64,000 nucleotides of DNA from Balamuthia mandrillaris (taxonomy: Eukaryota; Discosea; Longamoebia; Balamuthiidae): assembly GCA_031835245.1 (NCBI GenBank), contig JAVKOQ010000094.1, positions 1-64,000 on the forward strand, read 5' to 3'. Of the stretch, positions 1 through 11,374 are shown piece by piece (position 1 is the stretch's first letter; each line of letters begins with the position of its first letter). The notes under the pieces were generated by a model that saw only the letters and a program-made list of their open reading frames with translations, ran no database searches and had not been told where the DNA came from. The position numbers and the translations under genes were made by a program.

Positions 1-1084
1 GGTAACAAGGAACATCACTTTCAGCATGCTCCAAGAAAACAGGAGGTTCTACCGGAGCCGTCTCCTTCGTATTCTTTCCTTCATCTCCGTCTTCATCATC
101 ACCCCCACCAAAGTTGACCGTTCTTCTTTTGTTGCTGTCCTCTGCTTTCTTCGGGGAAGAAGGAAGGGCATCAGCAGAGATACCACCTCCAACTTCCACG
201 TTGTACTCTTGCAAATCCGCTTGAATAAGCAAAGCATGTTCTCCTTCTCCTCCTCCTTCTGTATCAGCAGAAGGAAGAGTGTTTGCCCACTCACGAAGCG
301 AACCGCCTTCCCTCAATCGCACAAACTGTCCTTTTCCCTTTGGTCCTCCCGTTTCTTTGTCTTCCTCCTCCTCTTCCTCCTCTTCCTCCTCTTTTTCTCT
401 CTTCCCTTTCTTCAGGTTCTTCTTGTTCTTTTTCATGGTGGTTTGTCGGAGTTTGGAGGATGGAGAGGAAGACGAAGACGAAGACGAAGAAGAAGAAGAA
501 TGCGCAGAGGGAGCACTCCCAGCGATGCTGCTCCCCGAGCGATAGCGATAGCTCTTGGTGTGTCTATTCGACTTGGAGGCAGCCTCACTCATGTCCACCG
601 GAGCGGCCGCTGTTGAAGCTGCTGAAGCTGCTGCAGCAGTCGTAGTGGAGACGGGATAGTTCACCTCGATGTCATCTTGGGCGACGGCGGGCTTCACGTT
701 GGATGACTTGGAGAAGGTGAGCAACCGCTGTTGGTGGCGAATGTGGGGGGAGGACAGGCTTTGGGCCAGCAATTTTTTGGTCCTGCCGGTGAAGAAGTTG
801 GTGAAGCCGCTGCGACTGCCGGTCAGTTTCCTGGTGTAGTTGAACGCGGAGGCGAGGCGTGAAATGGGTTCCTGGTCGCTGTTCTCTTCGGAGCCGATCG
901 CCTCCTCCTCCTCCCCCGCCGAGGCAGCAAAATCAGCCGTGCGGAGAGAGAACCAGTGTTGCAGCAGGGAGGGAGGCTTGACTTGGCTGGTGAGGACGAA
1001 CTGGTCTATTTCCTCTTTGAGCTGGGCAAAGGCCTCTTGGCTGGTTTGGCTGCCGCCGCCTCCTTTCCTCGGCTTTGTACTCAT
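1..1084 (-). CDS. Partial orphan protein, acidic and Ser-rich, N-terminal 361 codons
   Basis: One open frame runs leftward from an ATG at 1084 and leaves the window without a stop, so only the N-terminal part (about 361 codons) is visible. The start MSTKPRKGGGG leads into a short helical stretch (EAFAQLKEEIDQFVL). Basic and aromatic segments follow (NYTRKLTGSRSGFTNFFTG). The rest is low complexity: an Ala run near residue 165, Ser runs near 205-215, Lys-rich and Glu-rich stretches near 225-245. I see no signal peptide, membrane segment or known domain. Codon use and the absence of stops over more than 1 kb support a real gene. The family is not recognised; it could be a nuclear or cytoskeletal scaffold, but nothing here shows that. 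The 5' flank is the large GAA/CAA array. Confidence 0.6.
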   Translation of the reverse strand, partial: MSTKPRKGGGGSQTSQEAFAQLKEEIDQFVLTSQVKPPSLLQHWFSLRTADFAASAGEEEEAIGSEENSDQEPISRLASAFNYTRKLTGSRSGFTNFFTGRTKKLLAQSLSSPHIRHQQRLLTFSKSSNVKPAVAQDDIEVNYPVSTTTAAAASAASTAAAPVDMSEAASKSNRHTKSYRYRSGSSIAGSAPSAHSSSSSSSSSSSSPSSKLRQTTMKKNKKNLKKGKREKEEEEEEEEEEDKETGGPKGKGQFVRLREGGSLREWANTLPSADTEGGGEGEHALLIQADLQEYNVEVGGGISADALPSSPKKAEDSNKRRTVNFGGGDDEDGDEGKNTKETAPVEPPVFLEHAESDVPCY

Positions 1085-1214
1085 CACCCTCCCTCCTCCT
1101 CCTCCTCCTCCTTAATATTTTCTTTTCTTTTCTTTTTTTGATCCTCAATTAATTTTGTTTATATCGTGTCGTCACGGAGGAGAAAAGTACTACCCAGAAG
1201 AACGTGGCCGTGAA

Positions 1215-1695
1215 CAAGAAAGAAGAAGAAGAAGAAGAAGAACAAGAACAAGAACAAGAAGAAGAACAAGAACAAGAACAAGAAGAAGAACAAGAACAAG
1301 AAGAAGAAGAAGAACAAGAAGAAGAACAAGAAGAAGAAGAAGAACAAGAACAAGAAGAAGAAGAAGAACAAGAACAAGAACAAGAACAAGAACAAGAACA
1401 AGAACAAGAAGAAGAAGAAGAAGAAGAAGAACATGAAGAAGAACAAGAAGAAGAAGAACAAGAAGAAGAAGAACAAGAACAAGAACAAGAACAAGAAGAA
1501 CAAGAACAAGAACAAGAACAAGAAGAAGAAGAACAAGAAGAAGAAGAAGAAGAAGAACATGAAGAAGAACATGAAGAAGAACAAGAAGAAGAACAAGAAG
1601 AAGAAGAATAACAAGAACAAGAAGAAGAAGAACAAGAAGAACAAGAACAAGAACAAGAACAAGAAGAAGAACAAGAACAAGAACAAGAAGAAACA
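1215..1695. repeat. Interrupted (GAA/CAA)n triplet array, about 480 bp
   Basis: Nearly pure GAA triplets with frequent CAA and a few CAT variants on the + strand. It gives stop-free frames of Glu/Gln, Lys/Asn and Arg/Thr on + and Leu/Phe/Ser/Cys on -, none of which is credible as protein. It lies between two minus-strand genes, so it is (TTC/TTG)n on their sense strand, the same orientation as the intronic arrays elsewhere in the window. The remainder of 1085-1975 is A/G-rich simple sequence with no gene that I can see. Confidence 0.95.
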
Positions 1696-1975
1696 AGAAA
1701 CAAAAAGGAGAACGAATTAGGAATCAAGGGCCACAAGAATCAAGAAAAAAAAAAGCACAAGATAGGAAGGGGGAAGGAGGAAGGCGAATGGAGAATAGAA
1801 GAGGGGAAGGAGAAGCAGAAATTTGAAAAGAAAAATAAAAACAAAATGAAAGAGTAAAACGAGGAGAAGAGAAGGAAAAACAACAGTAGACAGCAAACAA
1901 ATAACACAACAAACAAACATAACGTTAAAAAAAACAGTTATTTGTTTCTCGGTATTCCATGTCCCCAAAGAGCTC

Positions 1976-2434
1976 TCAATCCCTCAAAATCTGTTCAGCG
2001 TCCAACTGCAAGTCAGCCGGCACATGCGGCGTCCTCTCCGCAACGATCCTCTCGGCAAAAGGGGCGGGCCGGAAGGACTTGTAAAACTTTTGCTGGGTGT
2101 ACTCCTGGGCTTGCTTCAGGCCAAGGGCTTGTTTGTCCCGGTATTCCTCCGTCCAGACGCCCAACCAATAGCCAAGCCCTCCAAAGAGAATGTGACGAGG
2201 CATATCTGTTGTGTTCGGAGTGGATGGAGGGATGGATTGAACTTTAGGTCAGCAAGGTAAATTTTTTTTTAATCTGAAGGAGGATGGAAGGACGGAAGGA
2301 CGGAAGGAGAAAGAAAGAAAGGGGAAAGGGCATGACATACTCCTCCAAAGAGGACGGTGGATGGTTGCGTTTGTTAAGAGGGAGGCGCTGAGGCCGGTGA
2401 GAGCGTAGAAGGCGGTCGTGAGCGTCAAAGCCAT
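1976..2434 (-). CDS. Small two-span mitochondrial membrane protein, resembles complex I B14.5b subunit
   Basis: Two exons, 2341-2434 and 1976-2205, join across a 135-bp GT-AG intron to give about 107 residues. The protein starts MALTLTTAFYALTGLSAS, a first hydrophobic span. A basic turn (IHRPLWRNMPRHIL) and a second span (FGGLGYWLGVW) follow, then a charged tail. The order of two short membrane spans around an Arg-Pro/His-Arg turn resembles NDUFC2 (B14.5b) of respiratory complex I, which is similar in size (about 120 aa). The resemblance is topological and short, so another small inner-membrane protein is possible. It is divergent from the COX7C gene with only 286 bp between start codons, which fits a shared role in oxidative phosphorylation. 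The ATG at 2434 is chosen because the first span begins directly after it. Confidence 0.6.
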
Positions 2435-2720
2435 TTGTCCTCTCTTCCTACTTTTTGCTGCTGTTGATCGTTTTTTTTCCCCTTCGTCGCTACTTTTGTC
2501 GACGAATATTGGAGTGCGTTGAGGCCTTCCTGGCAGCAAAGTTCTGTCCACAGGAGCATCTAGCACCTGAGGGCGAAAATCATTGGACGATTTTGTTCGT
2601 AAACGAAGCACAACTCGATTCCTTTCGGCGGGTGAACTACCCGCAAAAATTCACACCAAGTCGCAAAAGAGAGAAAAAAAAAAGTAGTAGAAAAAGAAAG
2701 AGTAGCACGCACACACAAAG
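2435..2720. promoter_or_regulatory. Bidirectional promoter region between two OXPHOS-type genes
   Basis: This 286-bp stretch separates two divergently oriented start codons, so it must hold both 5' flanks. I see no clear TATA box. An A-rich tract sits just before the COX7C start, which has the context acaaagATG. The assignment as a shared promoter is inferred from geometry. Confidence 0.45.
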
Positions 2721-3228
2721 ATGAGTTCTTCCCTGCTGGTCGCTTCTATGAGGAGGGGAGCCGCCTCCCCCGCTTTGCTCAGGAACAGCCTTCCGCTGCG
2801 CGGTCATGGCGCCCACTGGAAAGACGGCTGGCTTCAACCTGAGCCCGTTGGCTCTGTACGTAGTTTTCGATTTATTTATTTATTTTGGTCACTTCAATCA
2901 TTAGTTCAATCTTTGAATTTTATTATTTTCGTGTCTGTGTCTCACTCTACACCTTTCTTTTTTATAAAAAAAAAATTAAGACTTTGCCATTCTATACCGG
3001 CTCTGGTTATATCGCTACTCGTTCTGCAAAAAAGCTGTTTGCGGGCATGTCTCTTGGCTTCGTTATCCCCCTCTTCGCTTGCTGGTGGTCCAAGTATCCT
3101 TTTTTTTTTCTAACCCTTTCCTTCTCCTTTTCCTCTCCTTTTCCACCCGATCCCTCCCTCGTTATTTTGTTTAAGTTCTTCCTTCACTCTGTTTTTTTTT
3201 TTAAAGCCGTACTGCTGGTGAGTCCTAA
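2721..3228 (+). CDS. COX7C: Cytochrome c oxidase subunit 7C (COX VIIc)
   Basis: Three exons (2721-2855, 2981-3093, 3207-3228) give about 88 residues. The N-terminus is basic and serine-rich without acidic residues (MSSSLLVASMRRGAASPALL), as expected for a mitochondrial presequence. Mature-type sequence follows: TLPFYTGSGYIATRSAKK, then a single membrane span (LFAGMSLGFVIPLFACWW). The LPF motif just before one transmembrane helix with G-x-G-F-x-x-P-F-like spacing is the COX7C/yeast Cox8 signature. It is a nuclear-encoded structural subunit of complex IV in the inner mitochondrial membrane. The last exon adds only NRTAGES. The presequence is longer than in animals. It is divergent from the complex I-like gene and convergent with RALGAPA. 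Confidence 0.85.
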
Positions 3229-3461
3229 AAGCAGAACATACACATCCAAAGGAATGATTTCCTCCCTGCACCACTGCTGCTACTCTTCCTTTCTTTCTTC
3301 TTCACTCCTTCCAATTGTTTATTAGCTCTCTGTTCCTTTTTGTTGAACGAAGAAAAGGGATGGGTAGCATTGGTTGGTTTGTTGTTTGCAAACAAAAAAA
3401 AATTCTCACATGCATAGCCTTACTCCTACAAGTCAGTCAGAGGATCTCTCTTCTTCTTCCT

Positions 3462-4347
3462 TTACTCCTTGCTCTCTGCTGCTTGTGCTACAGCGGTACC
3501 AGAAGCTGACGAAGACAAAGGCGATGCAACCGACGACGAAGCAGCCGCCGCTCCCACCACCGCCGCCGCCGCCATCATCGCCGCTCCCACCGGGGATCCT
3601 GACCCAGAAGCGGATGAACTGGCGGGCGTGCCCGGCGGAGTGGCCACCGTGGTAATATGCCCCGTCGCACTTATTCCGCTATTACTCTGCTGCAGCAAAC
3701 TTCCTCCGCCCGCTGCACCTCCGCCGCTGATCGTGGCCTTGGGCTCGTTCCTCCTCCACACCTCCCCCAAGAAGTTTGCCTCATCCTCCCTTCCCACGCT
3801 GAACTTCTCGGCAAACTCCGCCACGTACCTGCGGCGGGTGGGGTAGGGGTGCTCATACCCTTGCATGATGTTGCGCACGTATTGGTTGGCGTTGATGGCG
3901 GTCTGGCGCACCAGCAGCCCCAACACTTTTTTGCTGAGGACCATGCCGTCCAGGACCGGGCCGAAGAGGGCCACTTTCTCCTTACGAAAGACTTGGGTGC
4001 GGAAGAGCCCGTTTCGCAGTGGGTATATAACTGTTTTTATATAGGTAGGTGAGATGAGAGAAGACGATGAAGAAGAAGAAGAAGAAGAAGAAGAAGAACA
4101 AGAAGAAGAAGAAGAACAAGAAGGGAGAGCAGAGAAGATAAGAGAGGAGCAGAGAGAAGAGAAAAAGTGAGGGAAAAAAAAAAAAAAAAAAGACGAACCG
4201 ATATGAGCATCGTTGAACTGACTGGTAATGGTAAGAGGGCGATAGTCGCGAGAGTGCTCGCTGTAGACGATGTGCACTATGTCATTGCCAACGTGGCGTT
4301 TCTATTCATACATTTTTTTTTTCGTTACTTCGAAGAAAGAACACGCA

Positions 4348-4394
<47 letters not shown>

Positions 4395-6637
4395 AAAGAG
4401 AGACCAACCTTGAGAATCTGTTGACGGTCCTCCGGATCAGTCGGCATGGAGGTGATGTCGTGCAGGATGAGCTCCAAGCGATGGTCGGCATAGTAGGGCG
4501 TGTCCTCTCCCGTGCTCAGCAGAATGCGATCCAATCCTCCCAAGTAGCCCAAGTGGTGCTTGAGGCGGGTGGTCCACGCCACGCTCTCTATAAAGTCGGT
4601 GTAGAGGGGAGAGCGGGACTCACGGTCGTTGCGGAGGATCACTTGTTGGGTCTCCTGACCCTCCTTCACATAAATGACTCCCACCTTCAAGAGCTCACGT
4701 CTGTTTGTTTTCGAACGGACAAAGAAAATGAACAAGAAGAAGAAAGAAAAAAAAGAAGGAAAAGGAACATACACAGAAGCTTTATCGAGTTGGGACAAGC
4801 TTCTACGAACTTTCTCGTTGGCCTGTACGAGGGTGATGTCAGGCATTTGGAAGAACGTGTTTTCGTTCTCCTCCACCGCCAAAAAGCCTAAATGACTGAG
4901 CAAAAGTCTGCAGCTGTGGAAAGCGGGACTCCAGCCAGGTGCCGTTGGTGCACGTGGTTGTATAGCGTAACTGCCTAATTTCCTGGTATAACACAACATG
5001 ACCACTGTCAACCAAAGTAATGGGAGAAAGACGAAGAAAAAGAAGAAGAAGAAGAAGAAGAAGAACAAGAACAAGAAGAAGAACAAGAACAAGAAGAACA
5101 AGAAGAACAAGAAGAACAAGAAGAACAAGAAGAAGAAGAAGAAGAACGAAGAATAAAGAAGAGAAGATAATAGAGCACAGAATCGAACAGACAAGCTGAG
5201 AGGAATGAGAACGAGAGAAAAAATGATAGTTACTTGAGGCTTTCGAAGGCGCCGCTGCGATCCTCTTTGGCTTGGACTAAAAGCTGCTGCTCATAGGTCC
5301 TAAAGTCTTTCTGGAACTGCTCTTCGGCAGGGGCAGGAATGTTCAACGCATTTCCATAGCTGGGCAAACAATCTGTATGCTTCTCCCCTAAACTGTTGAT
5401 CAACAGTGGTCAGTGAAGCAATAGGGGAAGAAGAGAAAGAGGGAAACAGAGAAGAGAGAGAGAGAGAGAGCAATACTATTTGAGGAGTTCTTCCAGCTTG
5501 TCTATGCCACTTTCATCAACCTCTGCTGAATAGAAGGGTGCCACAGTCTTGTTCCTCTTATAAGTGGCGGACTTTTTGGGTGTCCTTGGTGCCTCTCCTC
5601 CTCCACTGCTCTTACCAGCAGAAGAAGAGGACGAGGAGGAAGAGGGCGCAGGTGGAATGAAGAGGGAAGGACATGCCTCTACAGGAACAAGCGGAACCAG
5701 CTTGTCAAACGCCAAACAGGACTCCCACGAGTACTTACCAGTGGGGTCACGCAGAATGATCCTTGCCCTCAGGGGAGAGGCTCCAAAGCCTCTGTTCGAG
5801 GCGGAGTTCGATCCTCCAAGAGAGCCTGACCTGGAAGAGAGAGGAGAGGAAGAGGCTCTGTTGCTCTTCTTTCCTCCTTTCTTTTTCTTTTTGCCGCCAC
5901 TTCCATCCTTTGAAGACTTGCCACTGCCAGTGAGCAAAGGAGGTGGCGGAGGAAGATCAGTGGGAGGCAAAGGTTGAAGGCTGATGATGGACCACCCGTT
6001 CCAGATGTAGTAGAGACACTTGGACATATCGGTCTCCTCCTCGTCCTCGTGCTCTTTGAGAACAGAGTGCATGATCACGGGGCCTTCCTTTGGCGGGAAC
6101 AAATTGAAGTGGTTGTTGAGGGTGAAGAGCAGCGTTTCGGCGCCCATGCGAATGGACTGAGAGCGATGCGAAGGTGAAGTATGAAGGCTGCTAAACATCG
6201 CCCAGAAAGAAGTAAATGCAGAAGAGGAGGAGGGAGGCGAAGGAGGAGGTTGAATGTTTTCAGAGGAAGAAGAGGGAGTAATGGTGAGTTGGTTGCTCTC
6301 CCCAGAGGCAGTAGGGGAGGAAGAAGCCAGAGAGGAAGAAGAGGCAGAAAGCTTTTGGCCAAAGAGGCAGAGTTCGATGGCTTCAAACAGGGCACGAGCC
6401 CTTGAGGCATCGTTGAACAGATCGGTTGGGGCTAGAATGATCCAGTCCAGCAAGACTTGAAGGTGTTTGGTCACTAACTTTTCGGCCAGGTCTTTCTCTG
6501 TCTCTGAGGTCGTTTGTGCATAAGCAGTCATTTTGTTCGTTACATTGCAAATAAGAGTCGAAATGACACTTAACGGCAAATTCTTGAAGAAAGAAGCAAG
6601 AAAGAATGTCAGAAGAAGAATAGAAATAAAAAGAAAA

Positions 6638-6670
<33 letters not shown>

Positions 6671-9255
6671 AACTGGATTGAGAAGCATGAGAGCATCGTA
6701 AGTTTTGCTCACAGTGTTCAGCGAATCACAGGCACTGTCCACAACTGCGCTGTCCTCAAAGGTGGTCATTGATAGAATGCGTTCTACCCACATCTCAACG
6801 CTCGCTTTCCTATGTTTTTTTTCAAAGTTAAGAAGGGACAGAGAGAAAAGAAACAGATGGAATAGGAGAGGAGTACGATGGGTGATCAGCGGCCAATTCT
6901 TCCACAATAGCCACAGAGAGGCCCCAAAGGCACATTATTTTCATTTCCTGGGAGGAACCCGGCAAAGACAGCGTATCACACAGAATAGTCGATACTTTCT
7001 CTTTGGCCTTAGAGCACAAACACACAAAAATAATCATATGTGAGGTTACTGCATCAAAAATAGAAAACAATCAGAGAGATAGGGTGAAGGCTACCAGTTC
7101 GCATGAGAACTTGGTTTGTTTATCGTGTTCGTCTTTAGTGAACAAAGGTATTTCCACGCCTTGCAGATGAGGAGTCAAGCATATCAAGGAGCATACAATG
7201 GTCAGAGCCTTACGTTGCACAAGGGCCGATGGTGCCGGCTTTGGATTACCGAACAGCTTTTATAACCAAATAAATGGGCAGATGTTAATCTAATCGTTGT
7301 GTTCTCTCTCTCTCTCTCTCTCTCTCGATGAACGAAAAGTAGGACGGTAAGAGAAAGGTCGTACGATATAGTGGATAGCATCCAAATATGCTGGAATCAA
7401 AATAGAGGAGCCTTCAAAGCCAAGTGCAAAAATATCCGATGAATATACTATAATCTCACTGGTGCATTGCGTATTCTCTGGTTCACTCAAACCCTAGCAA
7501 GACGCAAAAACATTACAAAATAAAGAAAGAAAAAAAAAGCAAAATAAAAAGAAAGCAGAAGACATACCTGAAGTAAAATGCGATAATAGTGAACCATGAA
7601 CGATAATGGAAGGCGGTTGTGGTGATGACGGCAGACAAGGCGGCCGAGAGTGGCATAAGCGTTGGCTTTTCCTGCCAAATATTTGCTTTGAAAGAAAGAA
7701 AAGAAGCCGAGATAGAAAAGAAAGTTAGTGATATTCGAATTTGACAATAGAACGAGGAAGTTTAAGTTACTCACTTAGGAAGAGCACATGCTTCAAATAA
7801 CCAAGGCCCAAATATATCCACTAGTTCCAAGGGCTTTGGCCGTGATGCTATAACAAGACACGCGTTAAATAGAAACAAGAAAGAGAAGAAAATAGGAGAA
7901 AGGCTTACTATCAGTAAGTTCCTCATATAAAGCAGAGATCTCGGCGTCGAGAAGGAGATCCATGGTGTCAGTGACGACTTGCAGAGCCTCCTTGTGCAAG
8001 TTGCTGTCTACAATGGTGTTGATTTTGTCAAAGATGCGCAGCACATTGTGCCAAGTTTGGGTGATGGTCTCTAGCGTCCATGCTTGAGCTGGACGCAACG
8101 TGGTTGTGTCCCGTCTTTAAACAAAAGCAACAAAAAACAAAGAAAGAAGAAAAGAATGAGTATTTCGTCGCTCATAATGACAATAAAAAGCTGAGCAGTG
8201 TTACCTTGCCGTGCCGGTATCCTTTATATGATCATCTGAAGTGGAACTCATATCTCCGCTGTAGCAGTTTGTTAACATGATTGAAGGCAAGAAAGAGAGA
8301 GAATGAAGGTTAACCTGGAAGTTGTGGGAGTAGAGTCAGGAGCGCCAGGCTTGCCAGGAATCTTCAGAATGAGGGGGGCGGGGTAGACCATGTCCCGGAG
8401 AGTGATGGTAAGCTTGGTGATGGCGTTACGAGCCTGTCGTATCGCAGCCATGCTGTGCTGGAACAGATCCGAAATGCCTTGGTGCAGAGCCTCCCATAGT
8501 TCTGGTTTGTCGGTGTTTACTCGAATCCAAACAAAGAGAGCAGTCTAATATGTATCCAGAAGAAATAGGAGAGAAAAAAAATAGAAGGATCAGCAGGAAG
8601 ACAACAAAAGAAAGTTCAGGAAAAAAGAAAACAGTGGATATATACCTCCACTGCAACGTCTGCAAGAGCCTCCGATAGATAGGGACAAGTTTGGTTGGTA
8701 ACAACTCCAGAGATTACCATATTCAAAAGACTGAGCAAGAGCATTTCCCTAGTAGTAGACAAAACAATGATTATTTTGTCAATTAACAATACAAACATAG
8801 CGAGAGGAGAAAGTAAGATAGAAAGATAGAAAGATAGAAAGAAACGACAAGAAAGAAACGACAAGAAAGAAAGAGAGCGTTAAAAAGGAGAAAGACGGTA
8901 ATGGGAATATTACTCTTGACGTGGATCTTCTTTGGCAGTGTCCAAGTTTTTGCGGTAGAGTTGAAGAATTTCGCGACAGACTTCGCAGTGCTGATCTTTC
9001 AGCTCTGCTGCAACAGTAAGTTGGAAAGGACGTGCAAGCCCTTCCACATAAAGCTTTTAAAAGAATAGAAATGAAGAAGAAAAGGTGAGACTTGAAAAGT
9101 GTCCCTTTGAAAAGTTAAAATAAGCTTGTTGGTAATGGTTACCTTACGATACTCAAAGATGCTGTTCTCCATTTCTTTGATGGGACTTCCCGTGGGCTTT
9201 GTGTTTTCACATATTTAGCATTATGAGAGAGTGAGAAATAGGCGGGGTGGTTAGA

Positions 9256-9307
<52 letters not shown>

Positions 9308-11042
9308 GGAGTTACCCAACAAAGCCCACGATAAACATGCAAAAACTTGCGAACGGTTCCAAAGTGAGAGGTCAAGGCCATGCCTTGCCTGTAAAAGGCC
9401 CAAAGGTAACTAAGGTTCTCCGGCGAATTGACTATGATGGCGAGTAGCTTTGCGTCTCGTGTCCACAAAGCCAATTGGTCGGCCAGTGCGTCTTGCACCT
9501 TTGCTGGACAATAAGGTATAAAACCTTCCACTAGTGGCGAGCAAATAAAGATTGATAAATATGAGAACGAGCTTTCCTCTTTTCCTTCTCTCGCTCTTTG
9601 CTTTCATTTGTTATCTTTCTTTTTCGCTTTTAAGAAGGAAGAAAGTACCACTAGACATGGAAGAGGAGGAAGCCGTAACGGCTGGATAAAATACACGGAG
9701 GAAGTAGGTCTTGAGGATGGTGAACCAAAACTCAAATGTCTTTGGGTGAGTCCCCATAAAGTCCAACATTTTAACCAGCAACTGCACGGAGCGTTCTAAC
9801 TGATTGTCCTCTCCCAAAGCACTTGGCAGGAGAACCTCGGAACGATCACCAGCTGTAAGCACAAGATAGCATTAGACAACAAGAACACGACAGGAAGAAC
9901 AGAGAGCAAAGACCAAGGAGGGCAATTAAGAGAGGGGGGAGAGGGGGAGAGAGGGAGAGAGAAACGAGAACGGGGAGGAGAAGCACGGATAAGACCAACA
10001 AATACCTTCTAAAACAGTAGCCCAGGCGCCAGTAGTGATGGTGCCATGGTAATCCTCAGCAAAGACGTTGAGGTTGATGGCGGCAGGCAGCATGGAGGCG
10101 ATGTCATCGTCCACCACGGCCAGGTTGTCCAAATATTGAAGCAACAGCTCAAAGCCGCCTACTCTTATCTTTTGCATGTTTTCCTTGTAGAGCAACTGAC
10201 GAATGAAGGAAGCTGGATTGGATGTAAACAGAACGAGCACCCAATGAGACAATGATGAGTCTTTCCCTCTTCTCTTGCTCGGTGGTCTCTAACCGATAGA
10301 GACGACAGAGCAAGGGATGCAACGAGAAGAGAACGAGAGTGCAGAAAAGAGAAAAGAGAAACGAGGCACGAAGTAGAATAAACGAGAGAGTGTACAGCTG
10401 CAAGAGGAGAGAGAGAGAGAGAACGTAAAGGAGAGCGAAAACATACCTATTCCTTGCTTTTGCCATTTGCCGGCAACTTTCTCCCTGAGCTGCACGAGTA
10501 TGGCCTTCATAAGCGTTATCAGATGGCCCAATTCCTTTGCGTCATACTTGCCTGCGTGTCACCCGAGCAAGCACGGGATGAAGGATCAGAAATAGTTTTT
10601 TGACAAAAAAGCTGCTCGCAAAAAAAAAAAAAAAAAAAAGAGAGAACCTTTTTCTTTTTTACAGGTGGCTTGGTAGGCTTCAAAGTTTTCGGCAAACACG
10701 CTGAATATTTCATCTGCTTCGGCGTTGAAGAAGCTTTCTATTTCTTGGGGTTCCTCATGAGCTCCATCTTTTAGTTTCGTTTATTTATTTATTTATTTAT
10801 TTTTTTGGAAAAAAAAACATGCATCAGCAAAAACGTTAAACGTTAAACGGGAAGAGATAAGGTCACAGAAATGGTTATCTTTATGTATATATTTTTAAAA
10901 AAAAAAAAGAGGGAAGGTTGGTACCTAGAAATGAGATGATAGACTTTAGTCGCCGTGAAGCGTCTTTTTTGTCGTCAAAGAAGACCTTGAGCTTCTTCCA
11001 CGCCTTGGGCTTCTTGTCTTTCTTTTCTTTCTTGGTGCTCAT
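3462..11042 (-). CDS. RALGAPA: Ral GTPase-activating protein alpha subunit (RalGAP-alpha, tuberin-type)
   Basis: A gene of more than 20 exons, estimated at about 1,650 residues. The N-terminus (MSTKKEKKDKK, then DDKKDASRRLKSI) matches the start of animal RalGAP-alpha. Helical repeats of the family follow, for example TALFVWIRVNTDKPELW near 8640-8510 and DGAHEEPQEIESFF near 10767. The C-terminal Rap/RalGAP domain is complete: PYYADHRLELILHDITSMP (about 4480), then KRHVGNDIVHIVYSEHSRDY (about 4305-4245) with the catalytic Asn thumb in the HVGND motif, then VIYPLRNGLFRTQVF and FGPVLDGMVLSKK (about 4025-3930). It stimulates GTP hydrolysis on Ral/Rheb-like GTPases, normally with a beta subunit that is not seen here. 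The last exon ends in a low-complexity Ala/Ser tail. Exons sampled across the gene keep frame over GT-AG introns; several introns carry (CT)n or (TTC/TTG)n on the sense strand. The start at 11042 is supported by the family N-terminus. Confidence 0.92.
4065..4122. repeat. (GAA/CAA)n array in a RALGAPA intron
   Basis: GAA triplets with CAA interruptions on +, that is TTC/TTG on the sense strand of the host gene. It lies in the intron splitting the GAP domain, between QFNDAHI and VIYPLRNG. Confidence 0.9.
5035..5148. repeat. (GAA/CAA)n array in a RALGAPA intron
   Basis: About 114 bp of GAA/CAA triplets on +, again TTC/TTG on the RALGAPA sense strand, in the intron upstream of the exon encoding the segment before the GAP domain. 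Confidence 0.9.
9259..9304. repeat. (GA)n dinucleotide repeat in a RALGAPA intron
   Basis: About 46 bp of perfect AG/GA, (CT)n on the sense strand, close to the 5' splice site of an intron. Similar shorter runs occur at 4350-4390, 6640-6668, 7302-7326 and 12711-12746. Confidence 0.95.
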
Positions 11043-11374
11043 TTTTTTTTCTGTTTCTGTCTTTTTTTGTTTTAAACTTGTTATTGGCCTAACGAAGAAG
11101 GCAGAGAAGAGAATAGAGAGAGAGTTCCTCTTCTCTCGTTCTCTTTCTTTTATTGTTTCTTCTTTTCTCTCTTCCTTTTGTTTGGTTTTTTTAATCGAAG
11201 CGATATTTTTATTAATGGTTGTCAATAATATCAGCTAGTGATCTCCATCGAATTTTTCAAATCACCAATCGGTAATCAAAGCCCGAGGTGATCTTCACCA
11301 AAAAAACGATTTAATATTTAATACTTCGACAATAATCGTCGACTGGGACAAGCGCAAGAGGCCTCCTCTTGGGT
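11043..11374. promoter_or_regulatory. 5' flank of RALGAPA and 3' flank of the orphan gene
   Basis: 332 bp with no gene seen. The part next to RALGAPA is T-rich on + (A-rich on the sense strand), followed by an A/T-rich stretch around 11200-11340. It must contain the RALGAPA promoter because both neighbours are on the minus strand. Confidence 0.4.

Noticed and set aside
1149-1736. Long stop-free frames of Ser/Cys, Leu/Phe, Glu/Gln or Arg/Thr on both strands
   Set aside because: They are translations of the GAA/CAA array in every frame and have no non-repeat sequence.
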